Of a DNA stretch of 64,000 nt, positions 1 to 7,876 are shown in pieces. Position numbers and translations under genes: made by a program. The stretch comes from Flagellimonas chongwuensis (GTDB lineage: Bacteria > Bacteroidota > Bacteroidia > Flavobacteriales > Flavobacteriaceae): positions 806,001 to 870,000 of the forward strand of contig NZ_WYET01000004.1 of assembly GCF_013376415.1 (NCBI RefSeq). The letters are read 5' to 3'. The first letter of the stretch is position 1. Every line of letters begins with the position of its first letter. The notes beneath the pieces were generated by a model. The model saw only the letters and a list, made by a program, of their open reading frames with translations, made no database searches and was not told the origin of the DNA.

Positions 1-552
1 AACTTTGCAGAGCAATATCCCCATTTTGGATATCAACATCTCAGTCTAAAATCATCCATTTATAGCATACCCTTAACTTTTATGGGATATGGCGGCTACC
101 TGAACCCTTTTACTAACGAAGCTCAGGTGAATGGCGTTACCCCAAAATTTAGACTGCCCACCGTAAGCTGTCACGAAGTAGGCCATCAATTAGGATATTC
201 TGCCGAGGGCGCCACCAATTTTATCGGCTATTTGGTCACCTCTCAAAGCAATGATACTTATTTTAAATATTCCGCCTACAACCATGCCTTAGGATATTGC
301 CTCACCGATCTTTTTCATAAGGATGAAGAAAAGTATAATGAGATTGTGGGCACCATCAACATGGGGGTAAAGGAAAATTTCAATGAATTACGAGATTTTT
401 GGGAAAAATATGAGAATCCGATGGAGCCCGTATTCAAATCCGTATTCAACACTTTTCTAAAGGCGAACAACCAAAAAGAAGGCATCAAAAGTTATAATGC
501 CGTTGTAGGTCTCATCATCAACTACAGAAAACAGCAGATGGCCATCCAATAA
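1..552 (+). CDS. DUF3810 family protein, C-terminal part (5' end outside window)
   Basis: The frame is open from base 1, so this is the C-terminal portion of a longer protein; the first internal ATG at 82 is not the true start. It contains CHEVGHQLG, an HExxH zinc-peptidase-like motif, followed by GYLVTSQS and a helical C-terminus. This is the pattern I associate with the DUF3810 family of Bacteroidota, predicted membrane proteins with a gluzincin-like motif. The usual N-terminal membrane helices would lie upstream of the window. The substrate is unknown. It is followed 59 bp later by a secreted amidohydrolase on the same strand. Confidence 0.75.
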   Translation, partial: NFAEQYPHFGYQHLSLKSSIYSIPLTFMGYGGYLNPFTNEAQVNGVTPKFRLPTVSCHEVGHQLGYSAEGATNFIGYLVTSQSNDTYFKYSAYNHALGYCLTDLFHKDEEKYNEIVGTINMGVKENFNELRDFWEKYENPMEPVFKSVFNTFLKANNQKEGIKSYNAVVGLIINYRKQQMAIQ

Positions 553-611
553 GACTTGTAGAGTCCTTTGAGTTACGTTATATTTAAACCGACTAATTCA
601 ATTCAAACCTT

Positions 612-3557
612 ATGAAACTTAAACTTTTAGCGTTGCTATTCTTTGTAGGCAGCGTTTCTTTGTTTGCACAGGATTACTTTCCAATCAATGATGGTGTAAA
701 GGCAAAGAAAAACAACAATTACACGGCATTTACCAATGCCAAGATCTACGTAACCCCGACCCAAGTTATCAACAAGGGTACTTTGCTGATCCGGAATGGC
801 AAAGTAGTACAAGTTGGTAAATCCGTAAACATTCCAAAAAATGCAGTGGTCGAGGATATGAGCGGTAAATCCATTTATCCTTCATTTATCGACGTGCTTT
901 CCGGGTTTGGGGTAAAACTTCCCAAAGAAGCCAGTGGTGGTGGAAGGTCCGCACAATACGGTCCGTCCAGGGAAGGGTTTTATTGGAACGACCACATTAT
1001 GCCGGAAAACGATGCCATTGGCAGTTTTGAGTATGATAAAAAACAGGCCGAGGAGTTGAGAAATGCCGGTTTTGGAACCATCAATGCCCATATTGAGGAT
1101 GGTATTGCCCGAGGAACAGGTGTTTTGGTCGCGTTGAACGACGAAGCATCCGAAGCACAGCGTATCCTTTCCGATAAATCCGCCCAATACTTCTCTTTTG
1201 AGAAAAGCCAAGCATCCAGACAATCATACCCAGGTTCCTTGATGGGCGCCATGGCCCTGATGAGACAGGTATATTACGATATGGATTGGTACAGCAAAGG
1301 CAATGTGGACACCAAAGATCGTTCTTTGGAAGCACTTATTGCCAATAAAGGATTGACCCAAATATATGTTGCCGGTGATAATGGCAACGTATTGAGAGCT
1401 GATAAAATTGGTGACCTTTTTGGAATACAGTACACCATTTTAGGCGGTGGAGATGAGTATGAGCGTATAGATGAAATCAAAGCTACCAATGCCAAATTGA
1501 TTCTACCCGTTAATTTCCCAGATGCCTTTGACGTCTCAAATCCTTATCAAGCAAAATACATTGCGTTAAAAGACATGAGACATTGGAACTTGGCACCATC
1601 CAACCCTAAGGTGTTGGCGGACAACGGTGTCGAGTTTTCCATCACCCTGCATGGCCTAAAATCGCCAAAAGATTTAAAGGGAAAAATAATGAAGGCCATA
1701 ACTTACGGTCTTTCCGAAACAAAGGCACTTGAGGCCTTAACCACCGTTCCCGCAGCCATTCTAGGGAAGTCAAGTGAAATAGGGTCTTTGCAACCAGGTA
1801 GCCAGGCCAACTTTTTGATTACCTCCGGTAATATTTTTGACAAAGGAATCACCCTTTATGAGAACTGGGTGCAAGGAACCAAGAATATTGTCGAGAGCAT
1901 GGACGTAATCGATATTAGAGGTGATTATGACCTTGCAGTTAACGGAACCACATATAAAGTTTCCTTAACCGGCGATGCTGATAAACCAAAAGCTGAAATC
2001 AAAAAAGGAGAAGATAAAGTTGATTCCAAAATCGACTATTCTGCCGACTGGCTCAATATATCCTTTAGTGACGACAATATCGGTTCATACCGATGGGTAG
2101 CACAGGTTATGCCTGCCACCAACAGCATAAAAGGTACCATAGTCCTTCCCAATGGCGATGAAACTACGGCTACAATGACCAAGACATCTCCTTTCGAAGA
2201 AAAAGCCGAAGAAGACGAAACCACAGAAAAGCCACAGCTTATGGCCATAACCTATCCAAACGTTGGATATGGTTATAAAGAAAAGCCTCAGCAGGAAAGT
2301 ATTTTGTTCAAAAATGCTACGGTTTGGACCGGTGAGAGCATTTTGGAAAATACCGACGTGTTGATCAAAAACGGTAAAATCTCTAAAGTTGGAAAAGACC
2401 TAAGAGCTGGAGGAGCTACAGTTGTTGATGCCACCGGAAAACACTTAACGGCTGGAATTATTGACGAGCACACCCACATTGCAGCATTGGCCATTAACGA
2501 AGGGGGACACAATTCCTCAGCAGAAGTACGCATGGAAGACGTAATAGATCCAAAAGACGTTGCCATTTACCGTGATTTGGCCGGTGGGGTAACCTCCGCG
2601 CAATTGCTGCATGGTTCTGCAAACCCGATTGGTGGGCAATCCGCTATTATACGAATGAAATGGGGAGAAAGTGCCGAAGATATGGTATTTGACAACTCAC
2701 CCAAGTTCATCAAGTTTGCTTTGGGAGAGAATGTAAAGCAGTCCAACTGGGGCAGCTACTCACGTTTCCCACAAACAAGGATGGGTGTCGAACAGGTATA
2801 TACCGACTACTTCCAGCGCGCCAAGGAATATGACGAAAAGAAAAAGAGCGGAGAACCTTACCGACATGATGAGGAAATGGAAACCTTGGCCGAAATATTG
2901 AACGGAGAGCGTTTCATTTCTTGTCACTCCTATGTACAGAGCGAAATCAATATGATGATGAAAGTAGCCGAGAAATTTGATTTCCGTGTAAACACCTTCA
3001 CCCACATCTTGGAAGGTTACAAAGTTGCCGATAAGATGGCCGAGCATGGTGTTGGCGGTGGGACGTTCAGCGACTGGTGGGCCTACAAGTACGAGGTAAA
3101 CGACGCCATTCCCTACAATGCCGCTATCATGACAAGCCAAGGTGTTACAGTTGCCATCAACAGTGATGATGCCGAAATGTCCAGAAGATTGAACCAAGAA
3201 GCTGGTAAAACTGTTAAATACGGTGGCATGTCAGAATTGGAAGCCTGGAAAATGGTAACCCTGAACCCTGCCAAATTGCTTCACTTGGACGACCGTGTTG
3301 GAAGTATCGAGGAAGGCAAAGATGCCGATGTGGTTCTTTGGACCGACCATCCGTTATCTGTTTACGCAAAAGCTGAAAAAACCTTGATCGAAGGAAAAGT
3401 ATATTTCGATTTGGAAAAAGATAAAGCGTTAAGGGAATCCATCAAAAAGGAACGTAACCAGTTGATTGGAATGATGTTGAACGAGAACAAAAAAGGAGGA
3501 AAATCCAGAACTCCTGTGCAGAGCAAGAAAGAAGAATTTAACTGTGATACCCTTTAA
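612..3557 (+). CDS. Secreted two-domain amidohydrolase family protein
   Basis: This 981-residue protein has a signal peptide (hydrophobic residues 4-18 ending SLFAQ). It contains two amidohydrolase (imidazolonepropionase-like) halves. The first, roughly residues 37-440, has the beta-sandwich start (AKIYVTP) but reads YPSFIDVLSGFG where metal-dependent relatives have the HxH motif, so its metal site looks lost. The second, roughly residues 570-950, keeps DEHTHIA (His620, His622), CHS (His772) and NSDDAE (Asp852/853), an intact metal-site set. The C-terminus is Lys-rich. It probably hydrolyses a cyclic amide or peptide-like substrate in the periplasm; the substrate is unknown. It is 10 bp upstream of a second amidohydrolase and probably in one operon with it. 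Confidence 0.85.
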   Translation: MKLKLLALLFFVGSVSLFAQDYFPINDGVKAKKNNNYTAFTNAKIYVTPTQVINKGTLLIRNGKVVQVGKSVNIPKNAVVEDMSGKSIYPSFIDVLSGFGVKLPKEASGGGRSAQYGPSREGFYWNDHIMPENDAIGSFEYDKKQAEELRNAGFGTINAHIEDGIARGTGVLVALNDEASEAQRILSDKSAQYFSFEKSQASRQSYPGSLMGAMALMRQVYYDMDWYSKGNVDTKDRSLEALIANKGLTQIYVAGDNGNVLRADKIGDLFGIQYTILGGGDEYERIDEIKATNAKLILPVNFPDAFDVSNPYQAKYIALKDMRHWNLAPSNPKVLADNGVEFSITLHGLKSPKDLKGKIMKAITYGLSETKALEALTTVPAAILGKSSEIGSLQPGSQANFLITSGNIFDKGITLYENWVQGTKNIVESMDVIDIRGDYDLAVNGTTYKVSLTGDADKPKAEIKKGEDKVDSKIDYSADWLNISFSDDNIGSYRWVAQVMPATNSIKGTIVLPNGDETTATMTKTSPFEEKAEEDETTEKPQLMAITYPNVGYGYKEKPQQESILFKNATVWTGESILENTDVLIKNGKISKVGKDLRAGGATVVDATGKHLTAGIIDEHTHIAALAINEGGHNSSAEVRMEDVIDPKDVAIYRDLAGGVTSAQLLHGSANPIGGQSAIIRMKWGESAEDMVFDNSPKFIKFALGENVKQSNWGSYSRFPQTRMGVEQVYTDYFQRAKEYDEKKKSGEPYRHDEEMETLAEILNGERFISCHSYVQSEINMMMKVAEKFDFRVNTFTHILEGYKVADKMAEHGVGGGTFSDWWAYKYEVNDAIPYNAAIMTSQGVTVAINSDDAEMSRRLNQEAGKTVKYGGMSELEAWKMVTLNPAKLLHLDDRVGSIEEGKDADVVLWTDHPLSVYAKAEKTLIEGKVYFDLEKDKALRESIKKERNQLIGMMLNENKKGGKSRTPVQSKKEEFNCDTL

Positions 3558-3567
3558 AAAGTAGACC

Positions 3568-4866
3568 ATGAAAAAAATATTTTTAATCATAGTAATTGTT
3601 TTTGGGGTTTCATTGAACGCTCAGCAGACCCCTGCCCCACCTCAATCCGAACAAATAGCCATAATTGGTGCTACGGCACACATTGGTAACGGAGAGGTGA
3701 TAGAGAACTGTACCATTGTTTTTAAAGATGGTAAAATTACCGCCATTGGCGCCGATTTAATGGTACCCACCGTTGGGACCATGATCAATGCCGAAGGCAA
3801 ACATGTGTACCCCGGATTTATCGCTCCGTCCAAATCCCTTGGTTTGGTAGAGGTAGATGCCGTTAGGGCGAGTGACGACCAAGACGAAATCGGAGAAATG
3901 ATTCCTCATGTACGCAGTTTAATCGCTTATAATGCAGAATCCAAAGTTGTGGAAAGCATGCGTCCCAACGGCGTACTTATCGGACAGGTAACCCCTGTTG
4001 GAGGTACCATTTCCGGAACTTCCAGTATTGTTCAGTTCGATGCTTGGAACTGGGAAGATGCAGCGGTTAAAACAGATGACGGCATCCATATGAACTGGCC
4101 CAACTTTTTTCGAAGAGGCCGTTGGTGGGCTGGCGAAGAAAGAGGTTTTATTCCAAACAAAGAGTATGGCAAGGAAATGGCCGACATTGAAATGTTCTTC
4201 CAAAATTCCATTGCCTACGGAAAAGCCAGTGAAGATGAAAAGAACTTACCATTTGCCGCCATGCAGGGCTTGTTCGATGGTTCCCAGCGCCTGTACATCC
4301 ATGCAGACGGCGAAAAAGAAATGACCGACGCCGTGACAATGGCCAAGGAAATGGGGGTTAAAAACGTAGTAATCGTTGGTGGATATAGGGCCAACAAAAT
4401 TGTAGACCTTCTCAAAGAACATAATATTCCTGTTTTGGTCGAGCGTACACACGCATTGCCAAGTTTTGAAGACGATGATTACGACATCACCTATAAATTA
4501 CCAAAATTGTTGGTCGATGCCGGCCTTTTGGTTGGATTGCAAAATGAGGATGCAGCCAATTTCCAGGTAAGGAACCTTGCTTTTTATGCAGGACAGACCG
4601 TAGCTCAGGGATTGGACAAAGAAACCGCACTCCAATTGATAACCGGAAATACAGCCAAAATTCTTGGGATTGATGACTTGTACGGAACCTTGGAAGAAGG
4701 TAAAAGTGCCACATTGTTTATTTCCGAAGGTGACGCTTTGGATATGAGGACCAACCAACTATCAAAAGCATATATTGACGGTAGGGACGTTTCGTTGGAA
4801 ACGCACCAGACCGAACTTTGGAAACGGTATATGGGCAAATACGAAAGAGAAAAAGAAGGACAATAG
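3568..4866 (+). CDS. Secreted amidohydrolase-like protein lacking the HxH motif
   Basis: A 432-residue protein with a signal peptide (IFLIIVIVFGVSLNAQ). It opens with the small beta-sandwich domain typical of amidohydrolases (AIIGATAHIGNGEVIENCTIVF) and closes with the family's C-terminal sandwich (GTLEEGKSATLFISEGD). Where catalytic members read PGFID-HxH, it reads PGFIAPSKSLG, so both first-strand histidines are absent. It resembles the N-terminal half of the upstream gene. It starts 10 bp after that gene and ends just before a strong terminator, so the two form a two-gene operon. A heteromeric partner role for the metal-site-bearing neighbour is an inference. Confidence 0.8.
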   Translation: MKKIFLIIVIVFGVSLNAQQTPAPPQSEQIAIIGATAHIGNGEVIENCTIVFKDGKITAIGADLMVPTVGTMINAEGKHVYPGFIAPSKSLGLVEVDAVRASDDQDEIGEMIPHVRSLIAYNAESKVVESMRPNGVLIGQVTPVGGTISGTSSIVQFDAWNWEDAAVKTDDGIHMNWPNFFRRGRWWAGEERGFIPNKEYGKEMADIEMFFQNSIAYGKASEDEKNLPFAAMQGLFDGSQRLYIHADGEKEMTDAVTMAKEMGVKNVVIVGGYRANKIVDLLKEHNIPVLVERTHALPSFEDDDYDITYKLPKLLVDAGLLVGLQNEDAANFQVRNLAFYAGQTVAQGLDKETALQLITGNTAKILGIDDLYGTLEEGKSATLFISEGDALDMRTNQLSKAYIDGRDVSLETHQTELWKRYMGKYEREKEGQ

Positions 4867-4880
4867 ATTCTTCTAAAATA

Positions 4881-4910
4881 AAAAACGGCGCTCATTGGAG
4901 CGCCGTTTTT
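4881..4910. terminator. Bidirectional intrinsic terminator
   Basis: A perfect stem (AAAAACGGCGCTC / GAGCGCCGTTTTT) with an ATTG loop lies between convergent genes. It has a T-run on both strands, so it can end the amidohydrolase operon and the minus-strand lipoprotein gene. Confidence 0.9.
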
Positions 4911-4921
4911 GTTTTCGTGAA

Positions 4922-5725
4922 TTAATTCATTTTAATGGGAACGTACTCCCCATTTTCTGGTTTTTCATAAAAACTGTCCGGCTTGGCATCCTCATTCAGT
5001 AATACTTCTTCAAAATTGACAGTACTCACCGGTTCCATAATCGTTCTGCCCTCATACTTATGCCATGTAATGGATTTTGGCAATACCAGTCCATTCACCT
5101 CTTGCCAATTATCGTAGTGAATCCATTTAACATTATCCGAACTTTCCCCAGAGCGATAGGTCACGGTATAGCCCAACCAAGCCATCTGGTGGGTATCGGC
5201 ATCAAAATGAATGAAGTACTCATCTTTGGATGAAGCCCCCACACCTGATTCATAGGCTATTTGCAGACCGGGGTATTTTTTACCTTCATATTCCAAATCT
5301 TCGGTAGCAGTATACATGATGCCGTCATCGGCCAGCACAAAGGGCATGGCATAGAAATAAAACATCAAATTATGATAAAAGCCAGCGTCGCCTTCGTAAT
5401 TGCCCGCATCATTAAATAACCATGCTTGTTCGCCGTCAAAACCCATCGAAAATTGCTCCGTGTCAATTCTATCCTTTCGCGAACGCAAATCAATAGTATG
5501 AGTTTCGGACAGTTCGGGTTTGGGCAGTACAAAGGACAATGTTCGTTGCGCTTTCCATTGTTGCAAGCCTCCATGGGCATCAAAAACCTTAGTTAAGGCA
5601 TCAGGATAAACAGCTTCGTCCACCACCATTTCCTGCTGAATTGGTGTTTCATTTTTTTCTGTTTTAGGATTTTGTTTGCAAGCGGTAAGGCCAATAAAAA
5701 GTAATAGGATGGTTAATTTGTTCAT
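4922..5725 (-). CDS. Lipoprotein of unknown function
   Basis: A 267-residue protein. I chose the ATG at 5725 because it gives a clean lipoprotein signal peptide (MNKLTILLLFIGLTAC, lipobox LTAC, Cys16). A longer reading from 5863 would bury this signal internally and overlap the divergent methyltransferase gene. After the lipid anchor and a polar linker the protein is beta-rich, with TDRIDTEQFSMGFDGEQAWL-like blocks resembling outer-membrane lipoprotein carrier-like folds (LolA/DUF6503 style). I do not assign a function. It is divergent from the rRNA methyltransferase gene with a 64 bp spacer. Confidence 0.7.
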   Translation of the reverse strand: MNKLTILLLFIGLTACKQNPKTEKNETPIQQEMVVDEAVYPDALTKVFDAHGGLQQWKAQRTLSFVLPKPELSETHTIDLRSRKDRIDTEQFSMGFDGEQAWLFNDAGNYEGDAGFYHNLMFYFYAMPFVLADDGIMYTATEDLEYEGKKYPGLQIAYESGVGASSKDEYFIHFDADTHQMAWLGYTVTYRSGESSDNVKWIHYDNWQEVNGLVLPKSITWHKYEGRTIMEPVSTVNFEEVLLNEDAKPDSFYEKPENGEYVPIKMN

Positions 5726-5789
5726 GGTATCTATTTTACCAGTTGGTCGAAAAGCCCTTTTTTTAATTACAGGAATGGCTATTTTTACC

Positions 5790-6596
5790 ATGAATATGGA
5801 AGCTAAACTAGTCAGCAGTGCCCAGAATCCTTTGGTAAAAAGCATCATTTTACTAAAAGACAAATCCCGTGAACGTAGAAAGACAGGACTTTTTGTAGGA
5901 GAGGGACAAAGGGAAATTGAATTGGCCCTAAAAGGGGGCTATGTTCTGAAAACGCTACTTTTTTGCCCAGAGTTGATGGGCCCAACTTCCATTGAGGCTT
6001 TCACCAAAACTACAAACCCGGAAATTGTTCAGGTTTCCGAAAGCGTATACGGTAAAATTGCACACCGTGGCACCACAGAGGGAGTTATGGCCTTGATGCA
6101 ATCCAAGAACCATGCATTGAAAAACATCTCCTTTGAAAGCAAAACACCCTTGGTGTTGGTTGCCGAAGCCCCGGAAAAACCTGGCAACATTGGCGCACTA
6201 TTGCGTACTGCCGATGCCGCAGCCGTGGATGCCGTTTTAATAGCAAATCCCAAATCGGACCTATATAGTCCCAACATTATCCGTTCCAGCGTAGGTTGTC
6301 TTTTTACCAACCAGATCGGCGTAGGGACAACGGACGAAATCATTGATTTTTTACAAACCAACCAAATCAAAATCTACTGTGCCGCCCTCACCGCTTCCAA
6401 AAATTATGTGGAGTGCGATTTTAAAGCCGCTTCTGCCCTTGTAATGGGCACGGAAGCCACTGGATTGACAGAAAAATGGCTTCAAAATTCCGGCCAAAAC
6501 ATAATTATACCGATGCAAGGAGAAATAGACTCCATGAATGTTTCGGTATCCGCCGCAATACTTATATTTGAGGCGAAGCGCCAGCGCGGATTTTAA
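5790..6596 (+). CDS. TrmH/SpoU-family RNA 2'-O-methyltransferase (RlmB-like)
   Basis: This 268-residue protein has an N-terminal substrate-binding domain (SSAQNPLVKSIILL...GLFVGEGQREIELAL) followed by a SpoU/TrmH SAM-dependent methyltransferase domain. The knot motifs are visible: EAPEKPGNIGALLRTADA near residue 125, LVMGTEATGL, and IPMQGEIDSMNVSVSAAILIFE near the C-terminus. It should 2'-O-methylate rRNA or tRNA; the exact target cannot be read from sequence. ATG codons at 5790 and 5796 are both possible starts. An upstream start at 5676 would run into the divergent lipoprotein gene. It is followed 3 bp later by an M48 peptidase gene, so the two are probably co-transcribed. Confidence 0.88.
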   Translation: MNMEAKLVSSAQNPLVKSIILLKDKSRERRKTGLFVGEGQREIELALKGGYVLKTLLFCPELMGPTSIEAFTKTTNPEIVQVSESVYGKIAHRGTTEGVMALMQSKNHALKNISFESKTPLVLVAEAPEKPGNIGALLRTADAAAVDAVLIANPKSDLYSPNIIRSSVGCLFTNQIGVGTTDEIIDFLQTNQIKIYCAALTASKNYVECDFKAASALVMGTEATGLTEKWLQNSGQNIIIPMQGEIDSMNVSVSAAILIFEAKRQRGF

Positions 6597-6599
6597 GCT

Positions 6600-7832
6600 A
6601 TGGAAAAAAATATCCTTTTTTATGTCATTCTGGCCATTCTTGTGGTCCAATATTTGGTTCACCAGTATTTGGAGTACCTGAACGCCAAGCGTTTCAAATC
6701 GACATTGCCACCTGAACTGGCCGATGTTTTTGATGAACAGGAATATCAAAAATCACAGCAGTACAAGAAAATCAATTATAAATTTGGGGTCATTTCGGAT
6801 GGCTTTTCACTGGTTCTGACCACCTGCTTTCTCGTTTTTGGGGGCTTTGAATGGGTAGACCAACTTACGCGCTCCATCACGCAGGACAGCATTCCCATGG
6901 CATTGATTTTTTTCGGGATCATAATGTTGGGAAGCGCCATTTTGGGACTCCCCTTTTCCTATTACCGTACTTTTGTAATAGAGGAAGAATATGGCTTCAA
7001 CAAAACCACAAAATCCACCTTTTTCTCCGATAAAATCAAAGGCGGCATCCTAACCGTTGTTCTTGGAGGAGGTATTTTGACATTGTTCATGTTGTTCCAC
7101 CAATCTACAGGCGCCAATTTTTGGATCTATGCATGGATTGCCGTTGGAATCTTCATTTTGTTTATCAACTTATTCTATAGCCGCTTGATCGTGCCCATGT
7201 TCAACAAGCAAACGCCGCTTGAAGATGGAAGTTTAAAAAGTTCGATTGAAAACTATGCGCAAAAGGTCGGGTTCGAGCTTCAAAATATTTTTGTGATCGA
7301 TGGTTCTAAAAGATCCACTAAGGCAAACGCCTATTTTTCAGGTTTCGGAAAAGAGAAAAGAATCACTTTGTTCGACACCTTGATCAATGATCTTAGCGAA
7401 GATGAAATTGTGGCAGTTTTGGCCCATGAAGTAGGTCATTACAAGCGCAACCATATTATTGTAAATCTTGTAGTTTCCCTATTGACAACCGGTTTGACGT
7501 TGTTCGTTCTTTCATTGTTCATCAACCATCCAGAAATATCCTTGGCCATTGGGGTGTCCACACCGAGTTTCCATGCTGCATTGGTCGGGTTTGCATTGTT
7601 GTACAGTCCAATATCCGAGATCACTGGATTGATCATGAATTATTTATCAAGAAAATTCGAGTTTCAAGCTGATAATTTTGCAAAAAATACCTTTGCTGCA
7701 ACTCCATTGGTATCATCATTAAAAAAGTTGTCCAAAAAAAGCTTGAGCAATTTAACACCTCACCCAGCTTACGTATTTGTGCATTATTCACACCCCCCTT
7801 TAGTGGAACGTATCCGAAACCTAAAGGCATAG
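6600..7832 (+). CDS. M48 family metallopeptidase (Ste24/CAAX-protease type)
   Basis: A 410-residue integral membrane zinc protease. The N-terminal half has several membrane helices, which is characteristic of Ste24-type CAAX proteases. The catalytic motif is His276-Glu277-x-x-His280 (LAHEVGHYKRNH), and the third ligand is Glu354 in KFEFQADNFA. The C-terminus HYSHPPLVERIRNL is conserved in the family. In bacteria such enzymes are thought to act in membrane-protein quality control rather than on prenylated proteins. It follows the RNA methyltransferase with 3 bp between the genes. Confidence 0.92.
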   Translation: MEKNILFYVILAILVVQYLVHQYLEYLNAKRFKSTLPPELADVFDEQEYQKSQQYKKINYKFGVISDGFSLVLTTCFLVFGGFEWVDQLTRSITQDSIPMALIFFGIIMLGSAILGLPFSYYRTFVIEEEYGFNKTTKSTFFSDKIKGGILTVVLGGGILTLFMLFHQSTGANFWIYAWIAVGIFILFINLFYSRLIVPMFNKQTPLEDGSLKSSIENYAQKVGFELQNIFVIDGSKRSTKANAYFSGFGKEKRITLFDTLINDLSEDEIVAVLAHEVGHYKRNHIIVNLVVSLLTTGLTLFVLSLFINHPEISLAIGVSTPSFHAALVGFALLYSPISEITGLIMNYLSRKFEFQADNFAKNTFAATPLVSSLKKLSKKSLSNLTPHPAYVFVHYSHPPLVERIRNLKA

Positions 7833-7876
7833 TTTTTGTTGTTTAGATAATAAGATTATAGTAAATTTAATATACT

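Noticed and set aside
2760-3197. 145-residue minus-strand gene inside the first amidohydrolase
   Set aside because: It lies antisense to strongly coding sequence and shows no domain, signal or upstream signal; it is a shadow frame.
5726-5863. N-terminal extension of the lipoprotein gene
   Set aside because: Starting at 5863 would move the lipoprotein signal to residue 47 and overlap the divergent methyltransferase gene.
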